Below, in pieces: positions 36,852 to 45,633 of a stretch of DNA of 64,000 nt (the first letter of the stretch is position 1; every line of letters begins with the position of its first letter). This DNA comes from Micavibrio aeruginosavorus_D (GTDB taxonomy: Bacteria > Pseudomonadota > Alphaproteobacteria > Micavibrionales > Micavibrionaceae): assembly GCF_051245535.1 (NCBI RefSeq), contig NZ_CP195303.1, positions 992,001 through 1,056,000 of the forward strand, given 5' to 3'. The notes beneath the pieces were generated by a model. It was not told where the DNA came from. It made no database searches and worked only from the letters and a program-made list of their open reading frames with translations. The position numbers and the translations under genes are program-made.

Positions 36852-37327
36852 CCCCGCCCCAGATAGGTTTCGAGTTGCGGGATCAATGGCAGGTCAGCCT
36901 CCGGCATGGGCAAGGCATACATCTCATGCGGGAACAGCCATTTCAATCCGGCATGCTCATGCATTTGCGGTTCACCGCGCCAGACCCGGCACGCATAAAG
37001 CGGCATGATCAAATGAAAATCATCATACCCATGCGATGCCATGCCAATCGGCGTGTAACAGCAAGGGCGCGTTTCAACGCCCAATTCTTCTTCGATTTCG
37101 CGCATCAGAGCAAATTCCGGCGTTTCGCCCTGCTCCATCTTGCCACCCGGAAATTCCCACAGGCCCGCCATGGCTTTCCCTTCGGGCCGTTGCGCCATCA
37201 GCACCCGCCCATCCGCATCAATCAACGCCGCCGCAACAACAAACACCGTGCGTTTGGGCGCACAGGTTGGGCGCGGCAGATCCAGCGCCTCTTCACACGA
37301 AATCGATTTTTTTACGAAGCGAACCAT
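36848..37327 (-). CDS. NUDIX hydrolase, MutT-like
   Basis: A 159-residue protein with a full NUDIX box, GGKMEQGETPEFALMREIEEELG, at about 65-88. The pattern GX5EX7REUXEEXGU is complete, so it should be active, probably as an 8-oxo-dGTP diphosphatase that clears oxidised nucleotides. ATG 37327 is preceded by AGAGAG; an alternative TTG reading from 37345 has no ribosome site. ArgJ usually lies between secA/ppiC and mutT in alphaproteobacteria and is absent here. Confidence 0.88.
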   Translation of the reverse strand: MVRFVKKSISCEEALDLPRPTCAPKRTVFVVAAALIDADGRVLMAQRPEGKAMAGLWEFPGGKMEQGETPEFALMREIEEELGVETRPCCYTPIGMASHGYDDFHLIMPLYACRVWRGEPQMHEHAGLKWLFPHEMYALPMPEADLPLIPQLETYLGRG

Positions 37328-37346
37328 AATCTCTCTTTCAGACAAA

Positions 37347-37373
37347 CCCCCTCACCAATGTTTGGCGAGGGGG
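37347..37373 (-). terminator. Terminator of the ppiC gene
   Basis: CCCCCTC (37347-37353) pairs with GAGGGGG (37367-37373), with additional CC/GG pairing inside; on the minus strand the hairpin is followed by TTTGT. It separates ppiC from the downstream NUDIX–methyltransferase operon. Confidence 0.75.
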
Positions 37374-37404
37374 CTTTGTATCATTTAAACCGTTACACCA
37401 AAAA

Positions 37405-38496
37405 TTACGGTGTTGCCGGAGCCGGTGTTTCAGCCGGAGCCTCAACCGGAGCAGCCTCAGCAGGCGCGGCTTCAGCCGGGGCCGGTGTGGATTCAACCTT
37501 CGGCTCTTCCGCTTTCGGCGCTTCTGCCGTTACCGGTTTGCCGTTGATGTCAAAACGCTCGATCTTTGCGTCTTTCTGCCAGTCCTGAATCATACGGCCC
37601 AGCTCTTCCTGACGCAGCTTGGCTTCGACTTGCGGTTTCACGTCTTCAAAGGCCGGAGCCGGACGATTGCGCTTGTCTTCCAGTTTGATCACGTGCCAGC
37701 CGAATTGGGTTTTCACCGGAGCTTTGGTGTATTCGCCAACTTTCAGACCGAAGGCTGCTTCGGAAAATTCCGGGATCATGTCACCCTTGGTGAAATAACC
37801 CAGGTCGCCGCCGTTTTCAGCCGTCGGACCCGTGGAGTTTTCGCGGGACAGTGTTTCGAAATCGGCACCGCCATCCAGCTTGGTGATCAGTTCCTTGGCC
37901 TTATCTTCGCTTTCGACCAGAATGTGGCGCGCTTTCGCTTCTTCCACATTACCCATCTGTTTGACCAGAGAGTCATATTCGGATTTCAGCTTCGCTTCGC
38001 TGATCCCTTTATCCAGTTCGCGTTGAACGTAGATATTGCGAACGATCTGGCCCTTGGCCATTTCCATCATCTTCGTGACTTCAGGATCTTGCTCCAGAGC
38101 AGCATTCGCGGCTTTCTGGTCAACGATCTTGTTGTTGATGACTTGTTCCTGTGCCATCGGGAACAATTGTTCCAGCGGCATGGCGCGCATGTTTTCCGGC
38201 AGAGCGGCAATGAAGCCCAGAACATCGCTGCGGGTTACATCTTCGCCGCCAACCTTGGCCACGACCGGGTTGCCCTGAACGATCTCGCTGCCGCCCGGGG
38301 TTTGGATCGTTTCGCCTTCAGCCGGTGTCGCCGCGGCGGTATCCGCCGGGGTTTCAGCAGTCGCCGCCGGCTTATCGGATTCGTTCACACCCTTACCGGA
38401 CAGGAATACAAACCCGCCCGCACCAATCGCCAGAACAGCCACAGCCGCCAGTGCGATCACGGTTTTAGATTGGCCTTGTTTGTTTTCAGCAGTCAT
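37405..38496 (-). CDS. Parvulin-type peptidyl-prolyl isomerase (PpiC/SurA-like)
   Basis: A 363-residue chaperone/isomerase anchored by an N-terminal membrane segment (about 13-32) and facing the periplasm. The central SurA_N-like helical region (about 90-185) precedes a PpiC rotamase domain at about 195-295, with HILVESEDKA, DLGYFTKGDMIPEFSEA and TQFGWHVIKLEDKR. The N- and C-terminal ends are Ala/Pro/Glu-rich repeats. It folds outer-membrane and secreted proteins. It is divergent from secA, the standard alphaproteobacterial pairing. Confidence 0.93.
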   Translation of the reverse strand: MTAENKQGQSKTVIALAAVAVLAIGAGGFVFLSGKGVNESDKPAATAETPADTAAATPAEGETIQTPGGSEIVQGNPVVAKVGGEDVTRSDVLGFIAALPENMRAMPLEQLFPMAQEQVINNKIVDQKAANAALEQDPEVTKMMEMAKGQIVRNIYVQRELDKGISEAKLKSEYDSLVKQMGNVEEAKARHILVESEDKAKELITKLDGGADFETLSRENSTGPTAENGGDLGYFTKGDMIPEFSEAAFGLKVGEYTKAPVKTQFGWHVIKLEDKRNRPAPAFEDVKPQVEAKLRQEELGRMIQDWQKDAKIERFDINGKPVTAEAPKAEEPKVESTPAPAEAAPAEAAPVEAPAETPAPATP

Positions 38497-38700
38497 AAAA
38501 GACTCTCCTTGATAGCATTTTTCGTATTACATGAACCATGTACCCGGTCAGACTGACCATGAAAAAGGGCGTAAATATGGTGTGGTGATTCCGGAGTCTA
38601 TAGGGGGTTCAACATATAATAAAGCCGCCATGTCCGGGTTGTCCCCATCCTATGGGCTATAACCGGGGTGAAGTTATCCACCGCCCCCCTTGCCTTTCCG

Positions 38701-38729
38701 TTGACGGGGACGGGGCGGAGTTCTATATC
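38701..38729 (+). promoter_or_regulatory. Predicted sigma-70-type promoter for secA
   Basis: TTGACG (38701-38706), a 17-base spacer and TATATC (38724-38729), 78 bases before the secA start. Good match to the -35/-10 consensus. The rest of the 310-base ppiC–secA gap (38497-38806) shows no gene and no tRNA. Confidence 0.6.
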
Positions 38730-38806
38730 TTCAACTCGTAAAAATGGCGAAAATCCCGTGTTATTGAGGGGTTTCCTCTTATTTTCCATACATCACAAAG
38801 GATACG

Positions 38807-41542
38807 ATGTTGCTCGCCCTCGCCCAGAAAATTTTTGGTTCCAGTAATGACCGTATGGTCCGCTCCGTTGCCCGTCATGTTGAGCCGATCAACGCGCTGG
38901 AAGCTAAGTACCAGGCCATGTCCGATTCCGAATTGCGGAATCAAACCGCTTTGTTCCGCGACCAACTGGCCAGCGGTGAGAAGTTGGACAATCTTTTGCA
39001 CGATGCCTTCGCCGTTGTGCGCGAAGCCGCGAAACGCACATTGGGTCAACGCCATTTCGATGTGCAGTTGATGGGTGGTGCCGTTTTGCATTCCGGTAAA
39101 ATTGCCGAAATGCGAACGGGTGAAGGTAAAACTTTGGTGGCCACACTGGCCGCATACCTGAACGCCCTGCCCGGCAAAGGCGTGCATGTCATTACGGTCA
39201 ACGATTATCTGGCCAGCCGTGACGCCGAATGGATGGGTCAGGTTTACCGCTTCCTCGGCCTGACCGTCGGCTGCATCGTGCATGACATGAAGGATCAGGA
39301 ACGCAAGGCCGCCTACGCCGCCGATATTACCTACGGCACGAACAACGAATTCGGCTTTGATTACCTGCGCGACAACATGAAATACCGTCTGGACGCCATG
39401 GTCCAGCGCCCGTTCCATTTCGCCATCGTCGACGAAGTGGACTCCATTCTGGTGGACGAAGCGCGGACACCGTTGATTATCTCCGGCCCGGCCGAAGATT
39501 CATCGGACATGTACACGGCCATCAATAAAATCATTCCGAAACTGATCGCCGAAGATTTCGATCTGGATGAAAAACAGCGCAGCGTCGCCCTGACCGATCA
39601 GGGGACCGAGCATGTTGAAGACCTTCTGCGTCAGGCTGGCCTGTTGCAAGATGGCGGCACGATGTATGACGCAGGGAACGTCACGCTGGTCCACCACGTG
39701 AACCAGGCCCTGCGCGCCCATAAACTGTTCGCCCGCGACCGCGATTACATCGTGAAGGATGACAAGGTCATCATCATCGACGAATTTACGGGCCGCATGA
39801 TGGAAGGCCGCCGCTTCTCCGAAGGCCTGCACCAGGCATTGGAAGCGCGTGAAGGCGTGAAGATCCAGAACGAAAACCAGACGCTGGCATCGATCACCTT
39901 CCAGAATTATTTCCGCATGTATCCGAAACTGGCGGGCATGACCGGCACGGCCATGACCGAAGCGGCGGAATTTGAAGAGATTTACAAACTGGGTGTCGTG
40001 GATATTCCAACCAACAACCCGGTGGCCCGTATCGACCACAACGACAAAATCTATAAATCCCTGCGGGAAAAAGAAGATGCCGTTGTGAAATTGGTTCAGG
40101 AATGCCGCGATCGCAACCAACCGGTTCTGGTTGGCACCGTGTCGATTGAAAAATCGGAACAATTGTCCGAAAAACTGAAAAAGGCTGGCATCCCGCACAA
40201 CGTGCTGAACGCCCGCCACCACGAACAGGAAGCCTATATCATCTCCCAAGCCGGTCGCCCCGGCGCGGTGACGATTGCCACCAACATGGCCGGTCGCGGG
40301 ACCGACATTCAGTTGGGCGGTAACCTGCAAATGCGCATCGCCGCCGAAATCGACGATACGTTGCCGGATGATCAGAAACAGGCCCGCATCACCACCTTGA
40401 CCGCCGAAATTGACCGCGACCGCGAAATCGTGCGCGCCGCAGGTGGCTTGTATGTTATCGGGACGGAACGTCACGAATCTCGCCGGATTGATAACCAGTT
40501 GCGTGGCCGTTCGGGCCGCCAAGGCGATCCCGGTGCCACCATGTTCTTCCTGTCGCTGGAAGATGATTTGATGCGCATTTTCGGTTCCGAAAAAATGGAA
40601 ATGCTGCTGGGGAACAAACAAATCGGCCTGCGCGAAGGCGAAGCATTGGTTCACCCGTGGATTTCCAAAGCGCTGGAACGCGCCCAGGCCCGCGTGGAAC
40701 AGCAGAACTTTGAAATTCGTAAAAACCTGCTGAAATTCGACAACGTCATGAATGACCAGCGGAAAGTGATTTACGAACAACGCCGCGAAATCATGGACGC
40801 CGATGATGTCGAAGACATCGTGGCCGGTATGCGCCATGAAGTGATCGAAGATATGGTTATGCGCCTGATCCCGGCGCAATCCTATGCCGAGCAATGGGAC
40901 ACGGCGACGTTGAAAGCCGAAGTTCTGCGCGTTCTGTCCCTCGACCTGCCGATTGCGGATTGGGCGAAGGAAGAAGGCATTGCCGACAATGAAATCATCG
41001 ACCGCCTGATCGACGCATCGGACAAAAAGATGGCCGGCAAAGCCGTCAACGCCGGACCGAAAGTTTGGCGTCAGATGGAAAAGGCCTTCCTGCTCCAATT
41101 GCTGGACCAAGGCTGGAAGGAACACCTGCTGAACCTCGACCATTTGCGTCAGGGCATCAATCTGCGCGCCTTCGGCCAGCGTGACCCGCTGAACGAATAC
41201 AAAACCGAAGCGTTCACGATGTTCGAAATGATGCTGGTCCAATTGCGTGAAAGCGTGACCACGACGCTCAGCCTGCTGGAAATCCGCTCACCGGAAGATT
41301 TGCAGCAACTGGCCCGTGGCCCGCAGGAACCGGACCCGTCCAAACTGCACGAAACACGGGTTGACCCGGCCTCGGCCGAGACATCCGTGCCGGATGACAG
41401 CACGGAACCGGCAGCCCAGCAACCGATCCGCAATGCCACGTTTAACGCGCAAGACCCATCCACATGGGGACAAACGCAACGGAACGCGCCCTGCCCGTGT
41501 GGATCTGGCAAAAAATTCAAGCATTGCCACGGACAGGCCTAA
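38807..41542 (+). CDS. secA: Preprotein translocase motor ATPase SecA
   Basis: A 911-residue SecA, the ATPase that pushes unfolded preproteins through SecYEG. It has Walker A MRTGEGKT (about 102-109), DEVDSILVDEARTPLIISGP in the nucleotide-binding domain, GTDIQLGGN in the second domain, and the C-terminal zinc-binding CPCGSGKKFKHCHG, which contacts SecB and lipids. Length and domain order are normal. It reads from its own promoter, divergent from ppiC; a 3-base gap separates it from the FkbM gene. Confidence 0.98.
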   Translation: MLLALAQKIFGSSNDRMVRSVARHVEPINALEAKYQAMSDSELRNQTALFRDQLASGEKLDNLLHDAFAVVREAAKRTLGQRHFDVQLMGGAVLHSGKIAEMRTGEGKTLVATLAAYLNALPGKGVHVITVNDYLASRDAEWMGQVYRFLGLTVGCIVHDMKDQERKAAYAADITYGTNNEFGFDYLRDNMKYRLDAMVQRPFHFAIVDEVDSILVDEARTPLIISGPAEDSSDMYTAINKIIPKLIAEDFDLDEKQRSVALTDQGTEHVEDLLRQAGLLQDGGTMYDAGNVTLVHHVNQALRAHKLFARDRDYIVKDDKVIIIDEFTGRMMEGRRFSEGLHQALEAREGVKIQNENQTLASITFQNYFRMYPKLAGMTGTAMTEAAEFEEIYKLGVVDIPTNNPVARIDHNDKIYKSLREKEDAVVKLVQECRDRNQPVLVGTVSIEKSEQLSEKLKKAGIPHNVLNARHHEQEAYIISQAGRPGAVTIATNMAGRGTDIQLGGNLQMRIAAEIDDTLPDDQKQARITTLTAEIDRDREIVRAAGGLYVIGTERHESRRIDNQLRGRSGRQGDPGATMFFLSLEDDLMRIFGSEKMEMLLGNKQIGLREGEALVHPWISKALERAQARVEQQNFEIRKNLLKFDNVMNDQRKVIYEQRREIMDADDVEDIVAGMRHEVIEDMVMRLIPAQSYAEQWDTATLKAEVLRVLSLDLPIADWAKEEGIADNEIIDRLIDASDKKMAGKAVNAGPKVWRQMEKAFLLQLLDQGWKEHLLNLDHLRQGINLRAFGQRDPLNEYKTEAFTMFEMMLVQLRESVTTTLSLLEIRSPEDLQQLARGPQEPDPSKLHETRVDPASAETSVPDDSTEPAAQQPIRNATFNAQDPSTWGQTQRNAPCPCGSGKKFKHCHGQA

Positions 41543-41545
41543 AAA

Positions 41546-42361
41546 TTGAACGCACAACCGAAAGCGCCGCGCGCCCTTGATCCCGCCTATCGCATGGTGA
41601 TTGCGGTGGCGCGTCGCACACCGCTGTCCCGTGGTGGCTTTCGCCGCGCGATCTTAAACTTTATCAAGACCCGCGTTGACCACCCGATCATCACGGATTT
41701 TCGTGGCGTGCCCTTTATCCTGAATCTGGATAACACGACCGAAGCGAAGGCTCTGTTCGGGTATTACAATCTGGACGAACTCAAATTCCTGAACGCCGGA
41801 TTGCCGGATACGGGCGCCGTTTTTGTCGATATGGGGGCCAATTCCGGGTTCTTTACCCAGAACTTTCTGGCCCGGACCAAGGGCACGGGCCATGCACTGG
41901 CCATCGAACCCAACCCGCAAATGTGCGCCCGCATCCGCGCCAATTACGAAATTTTACGGGCCCAGAGCAAGACGGGCGTTTCCAAACTCAGCCTTGAACA
42001 ATGCGCCGTTGGCGATGTCAGCGCAGTGATGGAACTGGATTTATCAACCGGCTATGGCGGTGCCCATGTCACGGACGAAAAATCCGCGCATTCCATTACG
42101 GTTCAGGTTGAACCGTTTGAAACATTGATCCGCCGCAACGGAATCGAAAAAATTGATGTTATGAAGGTTGATGTTGAAGGGTTCGAAGACCGCGCCCTGA
42201 TTCCGTTCTTCAAAAGCGCACCGCAAAGCCTGTTCCCGAAACACATCATCATTGAACACACATCCCAAGACCAATGGGCTGGCGATTTGTTCGGTGTGAT
42301 GAAAGATGCGGGTTATCGTGTTGTTAAGACAACACGCGGCAATATGTTTTTGTCGCGATAA
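41546..42361 (+). CDS. FkbM-family SAM-dependent methyltransferase
   Basis: A 271-residue enzyme with the FkbM-type SAM motif VFVDMGANSGFFTQNFL (about 91-107) and the later KIDVMKVDVEGFEDRAL (about 203-219) with the conserved DVEG. FkbM enzymes O-methylate sugars or polyketides; the acceptor is not visible. TTG at 41546 is the start, three bases after secA, so it is probably cotranscribed with it. Confidence 0.85.
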   Translation: MNAQPKAPRALDPAYRMVIAVARRTPLSRGGFRRAILNFIKTRVDHPIITDFRGVPFILNLDNTTEAKALFGYYNLDELKFLNAGLPDTGAVFVDMGANSGFFTQNFLARTKGTGHALAIEPNPQMCARIRANYEILRAQSKTGVSKLSLEQCAVGDVSAVMELDLSTGYGGAHVTDEKSAHSITVQVEPFETLIRRNGIEKIDVMKVDVEGFEDRALIPFFKSAPQSLFPKHIIIEHTSQDQWAGDLFGVMKDAGYRVVKTTRGNMFLSR

Positions 42362-42377
42362 TTCCTGCTTTATCGCC

Positions 42378-43652
42378 CTACGCCGCCTCACCTTTTCTCT
42401 TCGGCGGCGTCATGCGAACCAGCGTAATCTGGTTACGATGGCGACGGACGATATCGAAACGGAATCCGTAAAAATTGAAAACCTGGCCGATTTCAGGGAT
42501 TTTCTGCGCTTCGTGCAGGACAAGGCCCGCCAGCGTTGAATAATCTTCATCCGGCAAATTCCAATCAAATTCCCGGTTCAAATCGCGGATCGTCACCGTT
42601 CCATCAATCAACAATGTGCCATTCGGCTGTTTGCGTACACCGGCCACGCTGATGTCATGTTCATCATCGATATCACCGACGATTTCTTCCAGAATATCTT
42701 CCAGCGTGATAATCCCCATCAACGACCCGTATTCATCAACAACCAGCGCGAAATGTTCGCGGCGTTTACGAAAGGCCTGCAACTGGTCAAACAGGGTCGT
42801 GCTGTTCGGGATAAACCACGGGTCCGCGGCCAGCCGTTCGACATCAATGCGCTCAACACTGCCGCCCTCGCTTTGCATTTCACGCAACAAAGCCTTGGCG
42901 TGGATGACCCCGACAATATTGTCCGCGCTGTCCCGCCAGACGGGAATACGGGTATAGGGGCTTTCCAAAACCTGCTGCACAATATCGGCAGACGGCTGAT
43001 CCAGATCAATCGTCATCACATTGCGACGATGAATCATAATTTCTTCCACCTCGACATCGGCCAGATCAAGAATGGAACGCAACATTGCGCGCTGTTCCTG
43101 CACTTCCTTGTCTTCGCCGCTGTGCATTTCGATGGCACCGCGCAATTCTTCGATATTATTCCCGACATTCACCTGCGTAATATCCTGTCCGAACAGGCGC
43201 AGCAATCCGCGCACAATCCACGCCACCGCTTCGGTAATCGGCGCCAGGACTTTGATGAGAACGTTAACCACTGGCGCAATCGTCATTGCCATGCCATCGG
43301 CATGATAGAAGGCATAGGTTTTCGGCAACACTTCCGAACAAATCAAAACGATCAACGTCATCGCAATGGTGGCGTAAAACACCCCCGCATCACCGAACAG
43401 GACAATCAACACACTGGTTGCCAGCGCCGAGGCCATAATGTTGACCAGATTGTTCCCGAGCAGCAGCGCCCCGATCATGCGGTCTTTTTTATCCCGCACC
43501 GTGTTGACCATAATGGCGCGTTTATTTCCCTCCTTGGCCAACGCCGCCATGCGGGCCTTGGACGCCGCCGTCAGTGCGGTTTCCGAACCGGAGAAAAACG
43601 CCGACAAGCACAGAAGGATAAAAATTGCAAAACAGGACAGCCCCAAAGACAT
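42378..43652 (-). CDS. CorC/HlyC-type CNNM-domain membrane protein
   Basis: A 424-residue protein with an N-terminal CNNM (DUF21) domain of three or four membrane segments (about 1-140), including FFSGSETALTAAS, two CBS domains (about 200-325, for example MTIDLDQPSADIVQQVLESPYTR and SLMGIITLEDILEEIVGDIDDE), and a C-terminal CorC_HlyC beta domain (about 340-415). CNNM proteins are magnesium and other divalent-ion transporters or their regulators. It lies ten bases after aroB on the same strand in an alphaproteobacterial operon aroK–aroB–hlyC. Confidence 0.93.
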   Translation of the reverse strand: MSLGLSCFAIFILLCLSAFFSGSETALTAASKARMAALAKEGNKRAIMVNTVRDKKDRMIGALLLGNNLVNIMASALATSVLIVLFGDAGVFYATIAMTLIVLICSEVLPKTYAFYHADGMAMTIAPVVNVLIKVLAPITEAVAWIVRGLLRLFGQDITQVNVGNNIEELRGAIEMHSGEDKEVQEQRAMLRSILDLADVEVEEIMIHRRNVMTIDLDQPSADIVQQVLESPYTRIPVWRDSADNIVGVIHAKALLREMQSEGGSVERIDVERLAADPWFIPNSTTLFDQLQAFRKRREHFALVVDEYGSLMGIITLEDILEEIVGDIDDEHDISVAGVRKQPNGTLLIDGTVTIRDLNREFDWNLPDEDYSTLAGLVLHEAQKIPEIGQVFNFYGFRFDIVRRHRNQITLVRMTPPKRKGEAA

Positions 43653-43662
43653 TATTTTTTTC

Positions 43663-44766
43663 CTACAAAGATTGATTTAAGACAGACAACACATCGTGAT
43701 CGGCCACGCCGCCCTGAACAAACGCCTGTCCGATCCCGCGCGTCAGGATAAACTGAATCCCTTGATCATTGGCCTTTTTATCGCCGCGCATGCGCTCCAG
43801 CAGGCCTTTTTCATCCAAGGACAGCGGTAAATCCAGATGACTGAGTGTAACGGGCAACTCCACCGCCTGCAAATGCGCGCGTGTGCGTGTCACCGTATCG
43901 TGGGAACACAGCGATAACCGCGCCGATAATTCCGTGGCCAGCATCATGCCAACGGCCACCGCTTCGCCATGCAAAACGCGGCCATCATACCCACAGGCGG
44001 ATTCAATGGCGTGGGCGAATGTATGGCCAAAATTCAATAACGCCCGGCGACCGCCCGCGCGTTCATGTTCATCATCGGCAACAATCGCGGCCTTATGCCT
44101 GCAGGATGTTTCAACGGCATGGGTAATGGCCTCCGGGTCGCGGGTCAGAACCCGCACGCCATTGTGTTCCAGCCACGCGAAAAATTCCGCATCGCCCAGA
44201 AGGCCGTATTTCACAATTTCGGCGTATCCCGCACGCAATTCACGCGCGGGCAATGTATCCAGCACGTTGGTATCGCAAAACACCGCCACAGGCTGATAAA
44301 ACGCCCCGACCAGATTTTTGCCCGCGCCCATATTGATGCCGGTTTTTCCACCGACAGAGCTGTCCACCTGCGCCAGCAAGGTCGTTGGCACCTGAACAAA
44401 GGGAATGCCGCGCATAATGGTGGCCGCACAAAAGCCCGCCAGATCGCCCACGACACCGCCACCAACCGCAATCAAAACCGATCCGCGATTGACGCCGTTA
44501 TCCAGCAACCAATCCTGCACCCGTTCAAACCATGCGATGGATTTTGTGGCTTCGCCCGGGGGCAGCGTCATGGTTACACCGCCGCAAGCGCCCGCAACCT
44601 GCAACGCATAGGCTTCGGCATTTTCATCGGTTAAAACAAAAAAACGTTTGGCCCCGGCAATGGATGACGGCAATGAATCCCTGATGGTGTTCAATACGCC
44701 CTGCCCGACATGAATGTCATAGGCGCGATCACCCAACGGCACATGAACCACACGGTTATTCATCAC
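43663..44766 (-). CDS. aroB: 3-dehydroquinate synthase
   Basis: A 367-residue NAD-dependent enzyme of the shikimate pathway. It has the NAD/substrate loops GGVVGDLAGFCAATIMRGIPF and VGGKTGINMGAGKNLVGAF, RAGYAEIVKYGLL and HTFAHAIES, the metal-binding His. It overlaps the aroK end by 11 bases. The next gene, hlyC/corC, follows after ten bases. Confidence 0.97.
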   Translation of the reverse strand: MMNNRVVHVPLGDRAYDIHVGQGVLNTIRDSLPSSIAGAKRFFVLTDENAEAYALQVAGACGGVTMTLPPGEATKSIAWFERVQDWLLDNGVNRGSVLIAVGGGVVGDLAGFCAATIMRGIPFVQVPTTLLAQVDSSVGGKTGINMGAGKNLVGAFYQPVAVFCDTNVLDTLPARELRAGYAEIVKYGLLGDAEFFAWLEHNGVRVLTRDPEAITHAVETSCRHKAAIVADDEHERAGGRRALLNFGHTFAHAIESACGYDGRVLHGEAVAVGMMLATELSARLSLCSHDTVTRTRAHLQAVELPVTLSHLDLPLSLDEKGLLERMRGDKKANDQGIQFILTRGIGQAFVQGGVADHDVLSVLNQSL

Positions 44767-45346
44767 AATCCCCCAACAGGTCCAGCAGTCCGCGCAGGGC
44801 CTGCGTCATAATGGCATCATCATCGCCGGACCCGGTATCCACCTGCATCATCGCACGGGCATAGACCGGATCACGCAGAGCAGACAATTCACGCAGAACA
44901 TCCTCCGGGTTTTTACCCGCCAGCAACGGACGCGGACGGCCATTGCGTGTTCGCGCGGCCAGAATGGCCAAATCGGCCCGCACCCAGATAGAGATGGATT
45001 GCGCCCAGATCAGATCCGCCGTTTCAGGGCGCATCACCGCCCCGCCCCCGGTGGAAATCACCCGCACCCCGTTATCCAGCAAGCGGCGGATCACCCGGGC
45101 CTCGCCATCGCGAAAGGCCGGCTCCCCCAAAGTTTCAAAGATTTCCGGAATGCGCATGCCGGCGGCACGCTCGACCTCGTCATCGGAATCGACGAAAGGC
45201 AGACCCAGAACCTGCCCCAAACGGCGGCCCAGACGGGATTTTCCCGCCCCCATGGGCCCCACCAGTACGACGGGGCGGTCAATCCGCCCCCGCACCAATG
45301 CGACCAAGGCCTCGGGGCCCGTCCTGTCCTGTGGGATAGTATTCAT
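44756..45346 (-). CDS. aroK: Shikimate kinase
   Basis: A 196-residue kinase that phosphorylates shikimate. Walker A GPMGAGKS (30-37), FVDSDDEVE, and the GGGAV lid-region motif are in the right order. ATG 45346 is selected; an upstream ATG at 45367 is possible but has no better ribosome site. It is first in the aroK–aroB–CNNM-protein operon. Confidence 0.95.
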   Translation of the reverse strand: MNTIPQDRTGPEALVALVRGRIDRPVVLVGPMGAGKSRLGRRLGQVLGLPFVDSDDEVERAAGMRIPEIFETLGEPAFRDGEARVIRRLLDNGVRVISTGGGAVMRPETADLIWAQSISIWVRADLAILAARTRNGRPRPLLAGKNPEDVLRELSALRDPVYARAMMQVDTGSGDDDAIMTQALRGLLDLLGDCDE

Positions 45347-45477
45347 CCCATTCTTATGCCACGGCATGAATAAAATGAAAATATGGCCTCCACCCTGTTG
45401 AATTCAGGCCCCCCTTTGCTAAATTGCCCGTATTATGTCGATTCGGGAATAATCCCACCAAAATAAGGAGTTTGCTC

Positions 45478-45609
45478 ATGCTGAAATGGATTTCACTGGT
45501 CGTTGTGCTGGCGATTGTTGGTGGTTTCGGGTTTGTTGCGTTTACGGACGTCAACGTGCCGCAAACGGAAGTCAGCAAGACCATTCCGAACGACCGCTTT
45601 TACAACTGA
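45478..45609 (+). CDS. Small single-pass membrane protein (43 aa)
   Basis: A 43-residue protein with one hydrophobic segment (about 4-22, WISLVVVLAIVGGFGFVAF) and a short polar C-terminus. AAGGAG is located eight bases before ATG 45478, the best Shine-Dalgarno in this neighbourhood, which supports translation. It precedes the secreted 609-residue protein by 24 bases. Function unknown; easily missed by length filters. Confidence 0.75.
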   Translation: MLKWISLVVVLAIVGGFGFVAFTDVNVPQTEVSKTIPNDRFYN

Positions 45610-45633
45610 TCCAGTATTGGGACCTCGCGTATC

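Noticed and set aside
39500..41242. 580-codon minus-strand open frame over secA
   Set aside because: Antisense to a clear SecA with intact motifs; the composition (Phe/His/Gln-rich) is typical of shadow frames in this codon usage.
42657..43751. 364-codon plus-strand frame over the CNNM/CBS protein
   Set aside because: Antisense shadow rich in Asn/His/Gln; the minus-strand CorC-type protein is unmistakable.
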